A stretch of 13,139 nt of DNA, from contig QHUF01000065.1 of assembly GCA_003221075.1 (NCBI GenBank), forward strand, positions 1 to 13,139. Reading direction: 5' to 3'. Positions 1-6,481 of the stretch are shown in pieces. The notes under the pieces are model-generated. The model did no database searches. It was not told the origin of the DNA and saw nothing but the letters and a program-made list of their open reading frames with translations. The stretch's first letter is position 1. Each line of letters begins with the position of its first letter. The position numbers and the translations under genes are program-made. The DNA comes from Gemmatimonadota bacterium (GTDB lineage Bacteria; Gemmatimonadota; Gemmatimonadetes; Gemmatimonadales; GWC2-71-9).

Positions 1-42
1 AATCGCGGGATCGTTGAGAAAATGCTGGCCGAGTCGTCTCAG
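1..42 (-). CDS. rsmA: 16S rRNA (adenine-N6,N6)-dimethyltransferase RsmA/KsgA, first 14 codons (runs off left edge)
   Basis: Just past the phosphatase stop codon, another minus-strand frame reads LRRLGQHFLNDPAI up to the window edge. The R-x-GQHFL-x-D block is the hallmark N-terminus of RsmA/KsgA, the SAM-dependent enzyme that dimethylates two adjacent adenines near the 3' end of 16S rRNA. No ATG, GTG or TTG lies at the expected position. A CTG at 42-40 overlaps the upstream TGA as CTGA, which mirrors the 4-nt overlaps elsewhere in this cluster, so CTG is my best guess for the start. There is no clear Shine-Dalgarno sequence before it. The family call rests on 14 residues, but these are among the most diagnostic in the family. 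Confidence 0.72.
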   Translation of the reverse strand, partial: MRRLGQHFLNDPAI

Positions 43-1544
43 ACTTTGAGCAACACGAGGGTACGGTCGTCGTTGGCAGGCGCGCCGCCGGTAAACGCGG
101 CGATGTCGGTAAAGACGGCCTCCAAGATATGCCTGGCCGGCCGGCTCCGGAGATTCACCAGATGGCTGAGGACGCGCTGCTCGCCGAACCGCTCGCCGTT
201 CGGCCCCGGCGCATCGGCCAGACCGTCGGTGAAGAGACACAGAATCGCCTTGCCGCGCTGGAACGGCAGCACGCGCTCCTCCCCGCCACCACCCAGGCCC
301 AGCGGCGGGCGGGTGGCCTCGAGCCGCGTAATCGCCCCGGTGTCCGTCGACACGAGAAACGCGTGCGGATGCCCCGCGTTCGCGTACGTGAGCGTTCCTT
401 GTGCCGGATCGGCTACAGCATAACACAGCGTCAGAAACATCTCCGTCTCTTCGAGCTCCTCGGCCAGCGATGTCTCGAGGCGGCGCAGCGCCTCGAGGGG
501 CGACTCCGCCGTCTCCGCGTGGATACCGGACGCGGCCATCGCCAGCGCCATGATGAGCGCGGCGCCGAACCCGTGGCTCGAAACGTCACCGATCATCATG
601 CCAACGCGATCGCCGTGCAGACTCAGGAGGTTATAAAAGTCCCCGCCCACCGACTCCGCCGGACGGCAGCGGGCGGCCACGTCACCTTTGGACGCCACGA
701 CCGCGGGCGACGGCAGGAGCTTGAGCTGCAGGTCGTGGGCCAGCTCGAGCTCGCGGCGGACGCGCTGCTGGCTCAAGTCCTGCTCGACCAGACGCGCGTT
801 CTCGATCGCCGCGCCGATCTGGTTCGCGATGGCAGCGACGAGCTTGCGGTCGCCGGCGGTGAACGCGTCTTCTCCCGTCCTGTCCGTCAGATTGATCACG
901 CCGATCGGTGTGGGCACGCGGCCCGGTGACGCGTAGACGACGGGGACGGAGAGAAACGCCAGACCGCGGTAGGCGCGCTCGATCGGGTTCGGCGGCTTCT
1001 GCGCGCGAGGCTCCGTTGGGTCGTAGCTGATGATCCGCATCTCGCGAAACACGCGCGCCGCAATCGACTTGGGGTCATCGACTTCGATCGGCTCAATCTC
1101 ACCCAGCTCCACGCCGCGGGACGCGACCAACCGCAGGACATGGGCACGGGCATCGTGCACCAGCAGCGTCGCGCGGCGCGCGCGGACCACCGCCGACACC
1201 TCGCGCAGGATGCGATTCGCGGCTTCGTCCAGCCGGATCGTGTGGCCGAGGATCTCGCTGATCGTATAGATCAAGTCGATTTCCTCGTACCGTCCCGACA
1301 GCTCGGCCGCGACCAGCGTCGTTTCCTGTTCCGCCTCCATCACTGCCCCGACGATCGCGGCGAGCTCGACGGGGGCGCGCTCCCCGCCCCCTCGTACTTC
1401 AAGCCATGCGTCCGTGGTGGTGGGAATCGGCTGCAACACGGCGGGCCCGTCGGAGGACTCCGGACGGCTCTTGGCACGCAATATCCGCAGAGTTGTCCCA
1501 GAAAGCGCCCCGAGCACCGGCAACAGGCGCTCGAGCCGTGTCAC
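39..1544 (-). CDS. GAF domain-containing SpoIIE/PP2C-type serine phosphatase (RsbU-like)
   Basis: This 501-residue protein probably dephosphorylates the phospho-serine of a STAS anti-sigma antagonist and so releases a sigma factor from its inhibitor. Residues 1-80 match no domain I know. A GAF-type sensor spans about 93-250, followed by a helical linker (255-285) and a PP2C/SpoIIE domain (about 286-501). Metal-binding and catalytic motifs are visible: GGDFY (300-304), GDVSSHG (319-325), NAGHP (389-393), FTDG (438-441) and NDDRT (491-495), so it looks active. There are no membrane segments, so the signal is probably cytosolic. The start is GTG at 1544, overlapping the kinase stop as GTGA. It is the third gene of a STAS-HATPase-phosphatase set. 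The ligand of the GAF domain cannot be inferred from sequence alone. Confidence 0.9.
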   Translation of the reverse strand: MTRLERLLPVLGALSGTTLRILRAKSRPESSDGPAVLQPIPTTTDAWLEVRGGGERAPVELAAIVGAVMEAEQETTLVAAELSGRYEEIDLIYTISEILGHTIRLDEAANRILREVSAVVRARRATLLVHDARAHVLRLVASRGVELGEIEPIEVDDPKSIAARVFREMRIISYDPTEPRAQKPPNPIERAYRGLAFLSVPVVYASPGRVPTPIGVINLTDRTGEDAFTAGDRKLVAAIANQIGAAIENARLVEQDLSQQRVRRELELAHDLQLKLLPSPAVVASKGDVAARCRPAESVGGDFYNLLSLHGDRVGMMIGDVSSHGFGAALIMALAMAASGIHAETAESPLEALRRLETSLAEELEETEMFLTLCYAVADPAQGTLTYANAGHPHAFLVSTDTGAITRLEATRPPLGLGGGGEERVLPFQRGKAILCLFTDGLADAPGPNGERFGEQRVLSHLVNLRSRPARHILEAVFTDIAAFTGGAPANDDRTLVLLKV

Positions 1545-1969
1545 CCCGCTCGGAGCGTCAGGCAGATGCCGTTGCCTTTCTCGTTGAACGCCACGTCGTC
1601 CACGAGGTGACGAATGACGAACAACCCGCGTCCGTACTCGCGCTCGAGATTGTCGGGATGCGTCGGATCGGGAACCCGGCTGGAGTCGAAGCCGTGGCCG
1701 TCGTCGTCCACGTGAATGCGGACGAAGTCGCCACCCAGCTCCACGTAGACCCGCACGAAGCGATCGGGATCCTCGCCGTTGCCGTAGCGAATCGCGTTCC
1801 CGAGGGCTTCGGCCAGCGCGGTGCGGAGATTGAAGCTGATACGGCGCGGAGACAGCGTACCGGGAGGAAGATGCGTCGCGACCAACTCGACGGCGTCGCC
1901 CACCATCCCGAGATCGCTCGGGACGTCGAGCTTCATCGAGTCCGGGGTCACATCGAGGCGTAAATTCAA
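1541..1969 (-). CDS. Anti-sigma factor serine kinase, HATPase fold (RsbW/SpoIIAB-like)
   Basis: This 142-residue GHKL ATPase belongs to the anti-sigma family: it binds and inhibits a sigma factor, and it inactivates its STAS antagonist by serine phosphorylation. The Bergerat-fold boxes are present: the N-box with E54 and N58 (ALAEALGNAIRYGN), the G1 box DDDGHGF (88-94) and the G2 box GRGLFVIRHL (113-122). Length fits the family. The start taken is TTG at 1969, overlapping the STAS stop as TTGA, with GAGGAGG about 13 nt upstream. An ATG at 1936 (residue 12) would remove only weakly conserved residues and is possible. It overlaps the phosphatase by 4 nt. No sigma factor gene is present, so the target is unknown. 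Confidence 0.9.
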   Translation of the reverse strand: MNLRLDVTPDSMKLDVPSDLGMVGDAVELVATHLPPGTLSPRRISFNLRTALAEALGNAIRYGNGEDPDRFVRVYVELGGDFVRIHVDDDGHGFDSSRVPDPTHPDNLEREYGRGLFVIRHLVDDVAFNEKGNGICLTLRAG

Positions 1970-2301
1970 AACGCTGCGAGCGCCTCCTCGGCGGTCCGAG
2001 TGATCGCGAACAGCGTGTCGAGTTTGGTCAGCTCGAACAGCGTCTGGAGATCCGCGTTGAGACCGGCAAGCCGCAGCTCCCCGCCCTGCTCGCGAATTTT
2101 CTTCGACAGCGACACCAGCACGCCCAGCCCGGACGAATCGATATACCCAGTCTTACTAAAATCAATTACAAACTTGCGAGAGCCTTCCTCGAGCGCGTCG
2201 AGGACCTTTTGCTTCAGCTCCTGGCGGTTGCCGACGATGAGCTGGCCCTCCACCCCCACGATCACGACGCCGCTCTTGTCCTTCTTCAGGGTGAACCGCA
2301 T
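1966..2301 (-). CDS. STAS-domain anti-sigma factor antagonist (RsbV/SpoIIAA-like)
   Basis: This 111-residue single STAS domain is the switch component that, when unphosphorylated, captures the HATPase anti-sigma factor. The signature DSSGLG is at 55-60; Ser56 is the expected phosphorylation site, set by the downstream kinase and reversed by the SpoIIE phosphatase. The fold elements VEGQLIVGN and ELRLAGLNADLQTLFELTKL fit the family. The ATG at 2301 was chosen over an in-frame upstream start at 2358 because GGAAGGGG lies 7 nt before it and because the extension would overlap pta. Only 4 nt separate it from the pta stop, and it overlaps the kinase gene by 4 nt. The three switch proteins are therefore probably co-translated with pta. 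Confidence 0.92.
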   Translation of the reverse strand: MRFTLKKDKSGVVIVGVEGQLIVGNRQELKQKVLDALEEGSRKFVIDFSKTGYIDSSGLGVLVSLSKKIREQGGELRLAGLNADLQTLFELTKLDTLFAITRTAEEALAAF

Positions 2302-2305
2302 CCCA

Positions 2306-3217
2306 TTACCCCTTCCGGGTTTGGAGAATGGCGATCGCCGCAGTGTCCACAATATCATCGGAGGTGGCCCCGCGCGACAGGTCCGCGATCGGTTGGGCCA
2401 GCCCCTGCAGGATCGGGCCCAGGGCAGTCCAGCCGCCGAGTCGCTGCACCAGTTTGTAACCGATGTTGCCGGCGTCGAGATCGGGGAAAATCAGCACGTT
2501 GGCCCGGCCGCCCAAGCCTCCGCCCCCGGCCTTTCGTTCGGCGACCTCCGCGACGAGCGCCGCGTCGGCCTGCAGTTCGCCGTCAAAAACAAATTCGGGC
2601 TGGCGCTCTCGCAACTTGGCCATCCCCTCCTGCACGCGTTCCACCCGCGGCCCGCTGGCGCTTCCCTTAGTGCTATAAGAAAGGAAGGCGACGACGGGCT
2701 CGTCCCCCACGATGCGGCGCCGATCGCGCGCGGAGGCGATGGCGCTGTCGGCGAGCTGCACGGGCGTCGGCTCCGGGACGACGGCGCAATCGGCAAAGGT
2801 GAGCACCCGCTCTCCCTTGATCATGTAAAAGGCCCCGGACACCGTCGTGATGCTCGGTGCCATGCCCACCGCCCACAGCGCGGCGCGGATCGTGTCGGCG
2901 CTGGGATAGTCGGCGCCGCCCACCATGACGTCGGCAGCGCCGATGCCGACCAGGCACGCTCCGCGCGTAAGGGGATGCTCCAGCGCCTGCGCCGCGGACG
3001 CGTCGGTGGGAAAGTGGTCGGGACGGCGGGCACGCAGGTGGCGGGCGAGCAGTGGCATGCGCGAATCGGGCGCACGCCCCAGCACTTCCACGACACCCAT
3101 TCCCTCCCGCTCGACGCGCTTTGCCGCCTCCTGCACGCGCGGATCATCACCCTCGGGGAAGACGATGCGTGGTCTGGTCTCCCGCGCCCGTTGATAGACG
3201 CGGTCCAGGAAACTCAT
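2306..3217 (-). CDS. pta: Phosphate acetyltransferase
   Basis: This 303-residue protein interconverts acetyl-CoA plus phosphate with acetyl-phosphate plus CoA in the cytosol. It is a single PTA/PTB domain without the N-terminal DRTGG/AAA part of long Pta proteins. Diagnostic stretches are RIVFPEGDDPRV (17-28), VAFLSYSTKGSASGP (176-190), FDGELQADAALV (211-222), ANVLIFPDLDAGNIGYKL (239-256) and the C-terminal GPILQGLAQPIADLSRG (267-283). The ATG overlaps the coaD stop as ATGA. Neighbours are coaD, which makes the CoA precursor, and an anti-sigma switch. No acetate kinase gene is adjacent, so the partner enzyme must be elsewhere if the Pta-AckA route operates. A phosphate butyryltransferase is less likely given the full Pta motif set. 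Confidence 0.93.
   Translation of the reverse strand: MSFLDRVYQRARETRPRIVFPEGDDPRVQEAAKRVEREGMGVVEVLGRAPDSRMPLLARHLRARRPDHFPTDASAAQALEHPLTRGACLVGIGAADVMVGGADYPSADTIRAALWAVGMAPSITTVSGAFYMIKGERVLTFADCAVVPEPTPVQLADSAIASARDRRRIVGDEPVVAFLSYSTKGSASGPRVERVQEGMAKLRERQPEFVFDGELQADAALVAEVAERKAGGGGLGGRANVLIFPDLDAGNIGYKLVQRLGGWTALGPILQGLAQPIADLSRGATSDDIVDTAAIAILQTRKG
2309..2316 (-). promoter_or_regulatory. Shine-Dalgarno sequence of the STAS antagonist gene
   Basis: The minus strand reads GGAAGGGG here, with 7 nt before the ATG at 2301. It is one of the clearer ribosome binding sites in the window. It lies inside the last codons of pta and decides the start of the STAS gene. Confidence 0.7.
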
Positions 3218-3693
3218 TTCCCGAACTTGCGCTTGAGTGCCTTCTGCACGGTGGGATCGACGAGCTGTGATACGTCGCCGCCGAAGCGCGCGACCTCGCG
3301 CACCAGGCTGGAGCTTACGAAGGTCAAGTCGAACGCCGGCACGAGGAACACGGTCTCGATCTTGGGTGCCAGGTTGCGGTTCATCAGCGCCATCTGGAAT
3401 TCATACTCAAAATCCGATACAGCCCGCAGCCCTCGAATGATCACCGACGCCCCGACCTTTTTGGCGAATTCGGCGAGCAACCCTTCGAACGATTGTACTG
3501 CCAAGCGCTTATCAGGGACGGCCTGTTGGATCAGTGCGACGCGCTCGTCGAGCGAGAAGAGCGGCTGCTTCGCGACGTTGACCGCGACCGCGACGATCAG
3601 CTGATCGACAAACTCCAGCGACCGGTGAATCAGGTCTTCGTGCCCCTTAGTGATCGGGTCAAACGATCCGGGGTACACCGCGACGCGCTTCAT
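3214..3693 (-). CDS. coaD: Phosphopantetheine adenylyltransferase
   Basis: CoaD transfers AMP from ATP to 4'-phosphopantetheine, giving dephospho-CoA, the penultimate step of coenzyme A synthesis. The 159-residue length is exactly typical. Visible motifs are the nucleotidyltransferase YPGSFDPITKGH (7-18, with the TxGH signature at 15-18), the substrate-binding RGLRAVSDFEYE (87-98), QMALMNR (100-106) and the SSSLVRE block (127-133). The ATG overlaps the rsmD stop as ATGA, and the coaD stop overlaps the pta start in the same way. The rsmD-coaD pairing is common across bacteria, which supports both assignments. Confidence 0.97.
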   Translation of the reverse strand: MKRVAVYPGSFDPITKGHEDLIHRSLEFVDQLIVAVAVNVAKQPLFSLDERVALIQQAVPDKRLAVQSFEGLLAEFAKKVGASVIIRGLRAVSDFEYEFQMALMNRNLAPKIETVFLVPAFDLTFVSSSLVREVARFGGDVSQLVDPTVQKALKRKFGK

Positions 3694-4208
3694 GGCGCGT
3701 ACACGAACGTGATCGCCGTGTCGCCGTAGCGGCGTGTGTCGTCTCCGACGACTGCCAGATCGGGCCGGTGCTCGACTGCGAGGATTCCTGCAAACGGGGT
3801 CGCACGAAAGATTTCGGCCAGCCGTTGAGCCTCATCGGTCGCATACGGCGGATCGGCGACGGCAACGTCGTACTGCGCGGGCTGGAGCCGCTCGGCGAAG
3901 CGCAGCGCGTCCATGCGGTGAATCGTCACGCGATCCTCCACCTTCAGGGCCTCAACATTTGCGTTTAGGGCCGTGAGTGAACCACGTTGAGTTTCCACAA
4001 AGTCCACGGATACGGCGCCCCGCGACAGCGCTTCAAATCCCAGCGCACCTGAACCAGCGAACAGATCCAGCACGCGCGCATCGGGAATCGACTGCTGCAG
4101 GATGCTGAACCAGGCTTCGCGTACCCGATCCGATGTGGGTCTCACCTTGCTAGTCGTCGGCGTCTTGAGACGCCGCCCTTTGAACTCACCCGCGATGATG
4201 CGGAGCAA
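3690..4208 (-). CDS. rsmD: 16S rRNA (guanine(966)-N2)-methyltransferase RsmD
   Basis: RsmD is a SAM-dependent methyltransferase that modifies G966 of 16S rRNA in the small subunit. The 172 residues begin LRIIAGEFKGRRL, the typical family N-terminus, followed by RPTSDRVREAWFSIL (23-37). The SAM-binding motif I is DLFAGSGALG (48-57) and the catalytic motif is DPPY (119-122). The frame stays open to 4415, but the extension is the shadow of recJ. TTG at 4208 precedes the conserved LRIIAGEF directly and is the only sensible start. The gene then overlaps the 3' end of recJ by 23 nt and coaD by 4 nt. There is no strong Shine-Dalgarno sequence, so translational coupling is plausible. Confidence 0.92.
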   Translation of the reverse strand: MLRIIAGEFKGRRLKTPTTSKVRPTSDRVREAWFSILQQSIPDARVLDLFAGSGALGFEALSRGAVSVDFVETQRGSLTALNANVEALKVEDRVTIHRMDALRFAERLQPAQYDVAVADPPYATDEAQRLAEIFRATPFAGILAVEHRPDLAVVGDDTRRYGDTAITFVYAP

Positions 4209-4611
4209 GACTCGCCACTCTCGCCTGAATCGACGTCCTCCCCTGCCAGTCGTCCCGCTCCAGCCGGAAGGCGACGTCGAGTGGGTTCGTGAGCCAGTCT
4301 TGCGGCACTGCGTCGGCCCAGCGAAAGCCGATCGCGGGCAGCAGGCCCGAGCCGTCGTCGAGCGTGAACCGCAGATGATTCGTCCCCACCCGCCGCGCGC
4401 CGACCGCCCGCGCATTCCGCACGCCGAACACCGGCGCGGGATTGCCTGCCCCGCACGGCTCCAGGTGCCGAATCAGCCGCTCCAAATCCGTGTTCACCTC
4501 GGCGAGCGGCAGCTCGAGATCGACGCGCTGGCTCGGCGCCAGGTCCTCGGGCGTGAGCAGCTCGCCCGCCACGGCGAGGAACGCAACGCGGAAGTCGTCG
4601 AACCGGTCGCG
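4186..4611 (-). pseudogene. recJ: RecJ C-terminal fragment (OB-fold part), out of frame with the N-terminal part
   Basis: The frame shifted against the upstream recJ ORF reads RDRFDDFRVAFLAVAGELL and then about 120 further residues to TGA at 4188-4186. It has a clear RecJ C-terminal signature: LEPCGAGNPAPVFGVRNARA, FTLDDGSGLLPAIGFRWAD and DVAFRLERDDWQGRTSIQAR, the OB-fold region. There are no further disruptions and the residues look well conserved, so the break is either very recent or an assembly error. A GTG at 4572 could start a separate protein, but no good ribosome binding site supports one. The last 23 nt overlap rsmD. Confidence 0.85.
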
Positions 4612-5780
4612 CCCGCTTCATCCCAACCGACCAGGAACGTGGGCCGGCCGTAGCGCTCCACGAGCCGCGAGGCGACGATGCCGATGACGCCCGGATGCCA
4701 CGTCGCGTTGCCGAGCACGATGGCGGCGTCGGCGGGATTCAGCGTCTTGTCCACGAGCTCGATCGCTTCGTCGAGAATCAGCTGGTCCATCTCCTGGCGG
4801 CGCCCATTGATCGTCTCGAGCTCGCGCGCGAGCTTCGCCGCTTCCTGCGGATCCTCGGTGAGGAGCAGGCGCAGGCCGTCGTTCGCGTCGCCGATGCGCC
4901 CGGCCGCATTAAGTCGGGGGGCAAGAATAAAGCCCACGTGCGCTCCACGGAGCGGCTTGCCGCCGAGCCCCGCAGTCTCGATCAAGGCACGCAGACCGAC
5001 CCAGCGCGAGTCCGCGAGCTTCTTGAGGCCGTAGCGGACCAGGATGCGGTTCTCGCCCACGAGGGGGACAACGTCCGCGATTGTGGCAAGCGCCACGTAA
5101 TCGAGAAAGTGCAGCGGCAGGTTGGGCGAGAGGCCGAGCACTTCGACGAGCGCCTGCGCGAGCTTGAAGGCGACGCCCGTGCCGCAGAGGTTCTTGTCCT
5201 CCGACTGGCAGTCGGGGCGGCGCGGGTCAATCACGGCGTTCGCGGGGGGTAGCTCGTCGCCCGGCAAGTGATGATCGGTGACGATGACGTCGATGCCCGC
5301 GGCTCGGGCGGCTCGCACGGCTTCGACCGCGGTGATCCCGCAGTCGCACGTGACGATCAGCCCTGCGCCAACGCGCTGCGCTTCCGCCAACCCTGCCGGC
5401 CCGAAGTCATAGCCATCGCGGATGCGGTGCGGCACAAAGGGATGCACCGTCGCGCCGCCGCTGCGTAGAATGCGCGTGAGCATGGCCGAGGCGCACTGGC
5501 CGTCCACGTCGTAATCGCCGTGCACCAGGATCGGCCGCTTCTCGCGGACCGCACGGGCCAGCAACTCGAGCGCGACATCCATGTCGGCCCAGCGGTGCGG
5601 GTCGGACAAGCGCTCGAGATCGGGGCGCAGGAAGGCTTTGGCGAGCTCCGCGGACCCGAGGCCGCGCTGCACCAGAATGGCCGCCAGCGCGTCCGGAATG
5701 CGCAGCTCCGACGCCAGCACGCGCGTCGCGTCCGGGTCGGCCTGAGCCGTGACAATCCAGCGTGGTGGGGAGGGGTTCAT
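4494..5780 (-). CDS. recJ: Single-stranded-DNA-specific exonuclease RecJ, N-terminal part (gene disrupted near 4611)
   Basis: RecJ is a 5'-3' single-strand DNA exonuclease of recombination and mismatch repair. Residues 1-390 are a good DHH-family catalytic core: HGDYDVDG (87-94), CDCGIT (145-150), the DHH triad (169-171), DYVALATIADVVPL (227-240), RLNAAGRI (289-296) and GVIGIVASRLVERYGRP (364-380). After GWDEAG (385-390) the frame reads about 38 non-homologous residues to a stop at 4494, while the true C-terminus continues in another frame (4186-4611). The expected segment with a G-R/K-SIPG-like block and GGHxxAAG of the DHHA1 domain is absent, so a short internal deletion is implied, not just an indel. 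The ATG overlaps the zinc-ribbon gene stop as ATGA. As read, it would be 428 residues and probably inactive. Confidence 0.9.
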   Translation of the reverse strand: MNPSPPRWIVTAQADPDATRVLASELRIPDALAAILVQRGLGSAELAKAFLRPDLERLSDPHRWADMDVALELLARAVREKRPILVHGDYDVDGQCASAMLTRILRSGGATVHPFVPHRIRDGYDFGPAGLAEAQRVGAGLIVTCDCGITAVEAVRAARAAGIDVIVTDHHLPGDELPPANAVIDPRRPDCQSEDKNLCGTGVAFKLAQALVEVLGLSPNLPLHFLDYVALATIADVVPLVGENRILVRYGLKKLADSRWVGLRALIETAGLGGKPLRGAHVGFILAPRLNAAGRIGDANDGLRLLLTEDPQEAAKLARELETINGRRQEMDQLILDEAIELVDKTLNPADAAIVLGNATWHPGVIGIVASRLVERYGRPTFLVGWDEAGATGSTTSALRSSPWRASCSRPRTWRRASASISSCRSPR

Positions 5781-6481
5781 TCCTTGGCGTACAATAATAC
5801 GCCGCAGGCTTCGCAACCTTCGATCGTGGCGCCGCGCTGGATCAGTGCCTTGCGCTGCGTCGGGACCGCCGTGAAGCAGTTGCCACACGAGCTGCCGTGC
5901 AGCGGATAGATCGCCAGCGGCGCCTTCCCACGGCGAATCTTGTCGTAGCGCGTGAGCAGCGCCGGGTTCACCGTCTTGCTCGTCCGCTCGCGCTCGACCA
6001 CCGCGCTCTCGCGCTCGGCTGCGATCTCCTGGCGCCGGCCCACCAGCGCCTCCCGCGCCGCCGCCTGCGCGTCGCGGACATTCTGCAGCGCGTTCTCGGC
6101 TTCGGCGGTCTTGCGCTCCGCTTCGCCGACCGCGTCGCCGGAGCGCATGAACTCCGCTTCTTCTTTCGCGAGCACGGTGCGGGCGAGATCGAGCTCGGCC
6201 ATCAGCGTCGACGCTTCTTTGGCGCCCCGCACCCATTCGAGCCGTTGGCGGCGTTGCTCCTGCATCGTGCGATAGTTCTGGATCTTGCCTTCCAGCCCGT
6301 CGCGCCGCTCGACCGCTGCCCGGATTCCCGCGCGCGCCTGCTCCACCACGCGCTCGGCCGCGACGATCTGGTCGTCCAGCGTACGGACTTCTGGTTCCAG
6401 CGCTTTCAGCCGGGCATCGCAGCTGGCCACCGCGACGTCCCTATCTTGCAGAGCCAACAACGCTTCAAGATCCGGGTGCAC
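5777..6481 (-). CDS. Coiled-coil protein with C-terminal C4 zinc ribbon (DUF164/CT398-like)
   Basis: The protein has 234 residues. About 1-170 are a long charged coiled coil, and the C-terminus carries a zinc ribbon with CGNC (199-202) and CEAC (223-226). This is the architecture of the widespread C4-type zinc-ribbon family. The biochemical function is not established to my knowledge; nucleic-acid association has been suggested for the family because of the ribbon. GTG at 6481 was chosen because AAGGAGG lies 4 nt before it and HPDLEALLALQD is a typical start of the family; the longer open frame to 6760 is a dnaG shadow. It overlaps the end of dnaG by 17 nt and recJ by 4 nt, so it is co-translated with replication and repair genes. 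Confidence 0.88.
   Translation of the reverse strand: MHPDLEALLALQDRDVAVASCDARLKALEPEVRTLDDQIVAAERVVEQARAGIRAAVERRDGLEGKIQNYRTMQEQRRQRLEWVRGAKEASTLMAELDLARTVLAKEEAEFMRSGDAVGEAERKTAEAENALQNVRDAQAAAREALVGRRQEIAAERESAVVERERTSKTVNPALLTRYDKIRRGKAPLAIYPLHGSSCGNCFTAVPTQRKALIQRGATIEGCEACGVLLYAKE

Noticed and set aside
2000..3604. Long open frame of 534 codons on the plus strand
   Set aside because: It lies antisense to STAS, pta and coaD, which have full family motifs; the plus-strand product is low-complexity and matches nothing known. High GC makes such shadows common.
4209..4415. N-terminal extension of RsmD
   Set aside because: It overlaps the conserved RecJ C-terminal frame; RsmD proteins start at the RIIAGEFKG block.
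4494..4611. The tail of the recJ N-terminal ORF as a genuine alternative C-terminus
   Set aside because: It is arginine/serine-rich, resembles no RecJ, and lies over a conserved RecJ frame, as expected for frameshifted GC-rich DNA.
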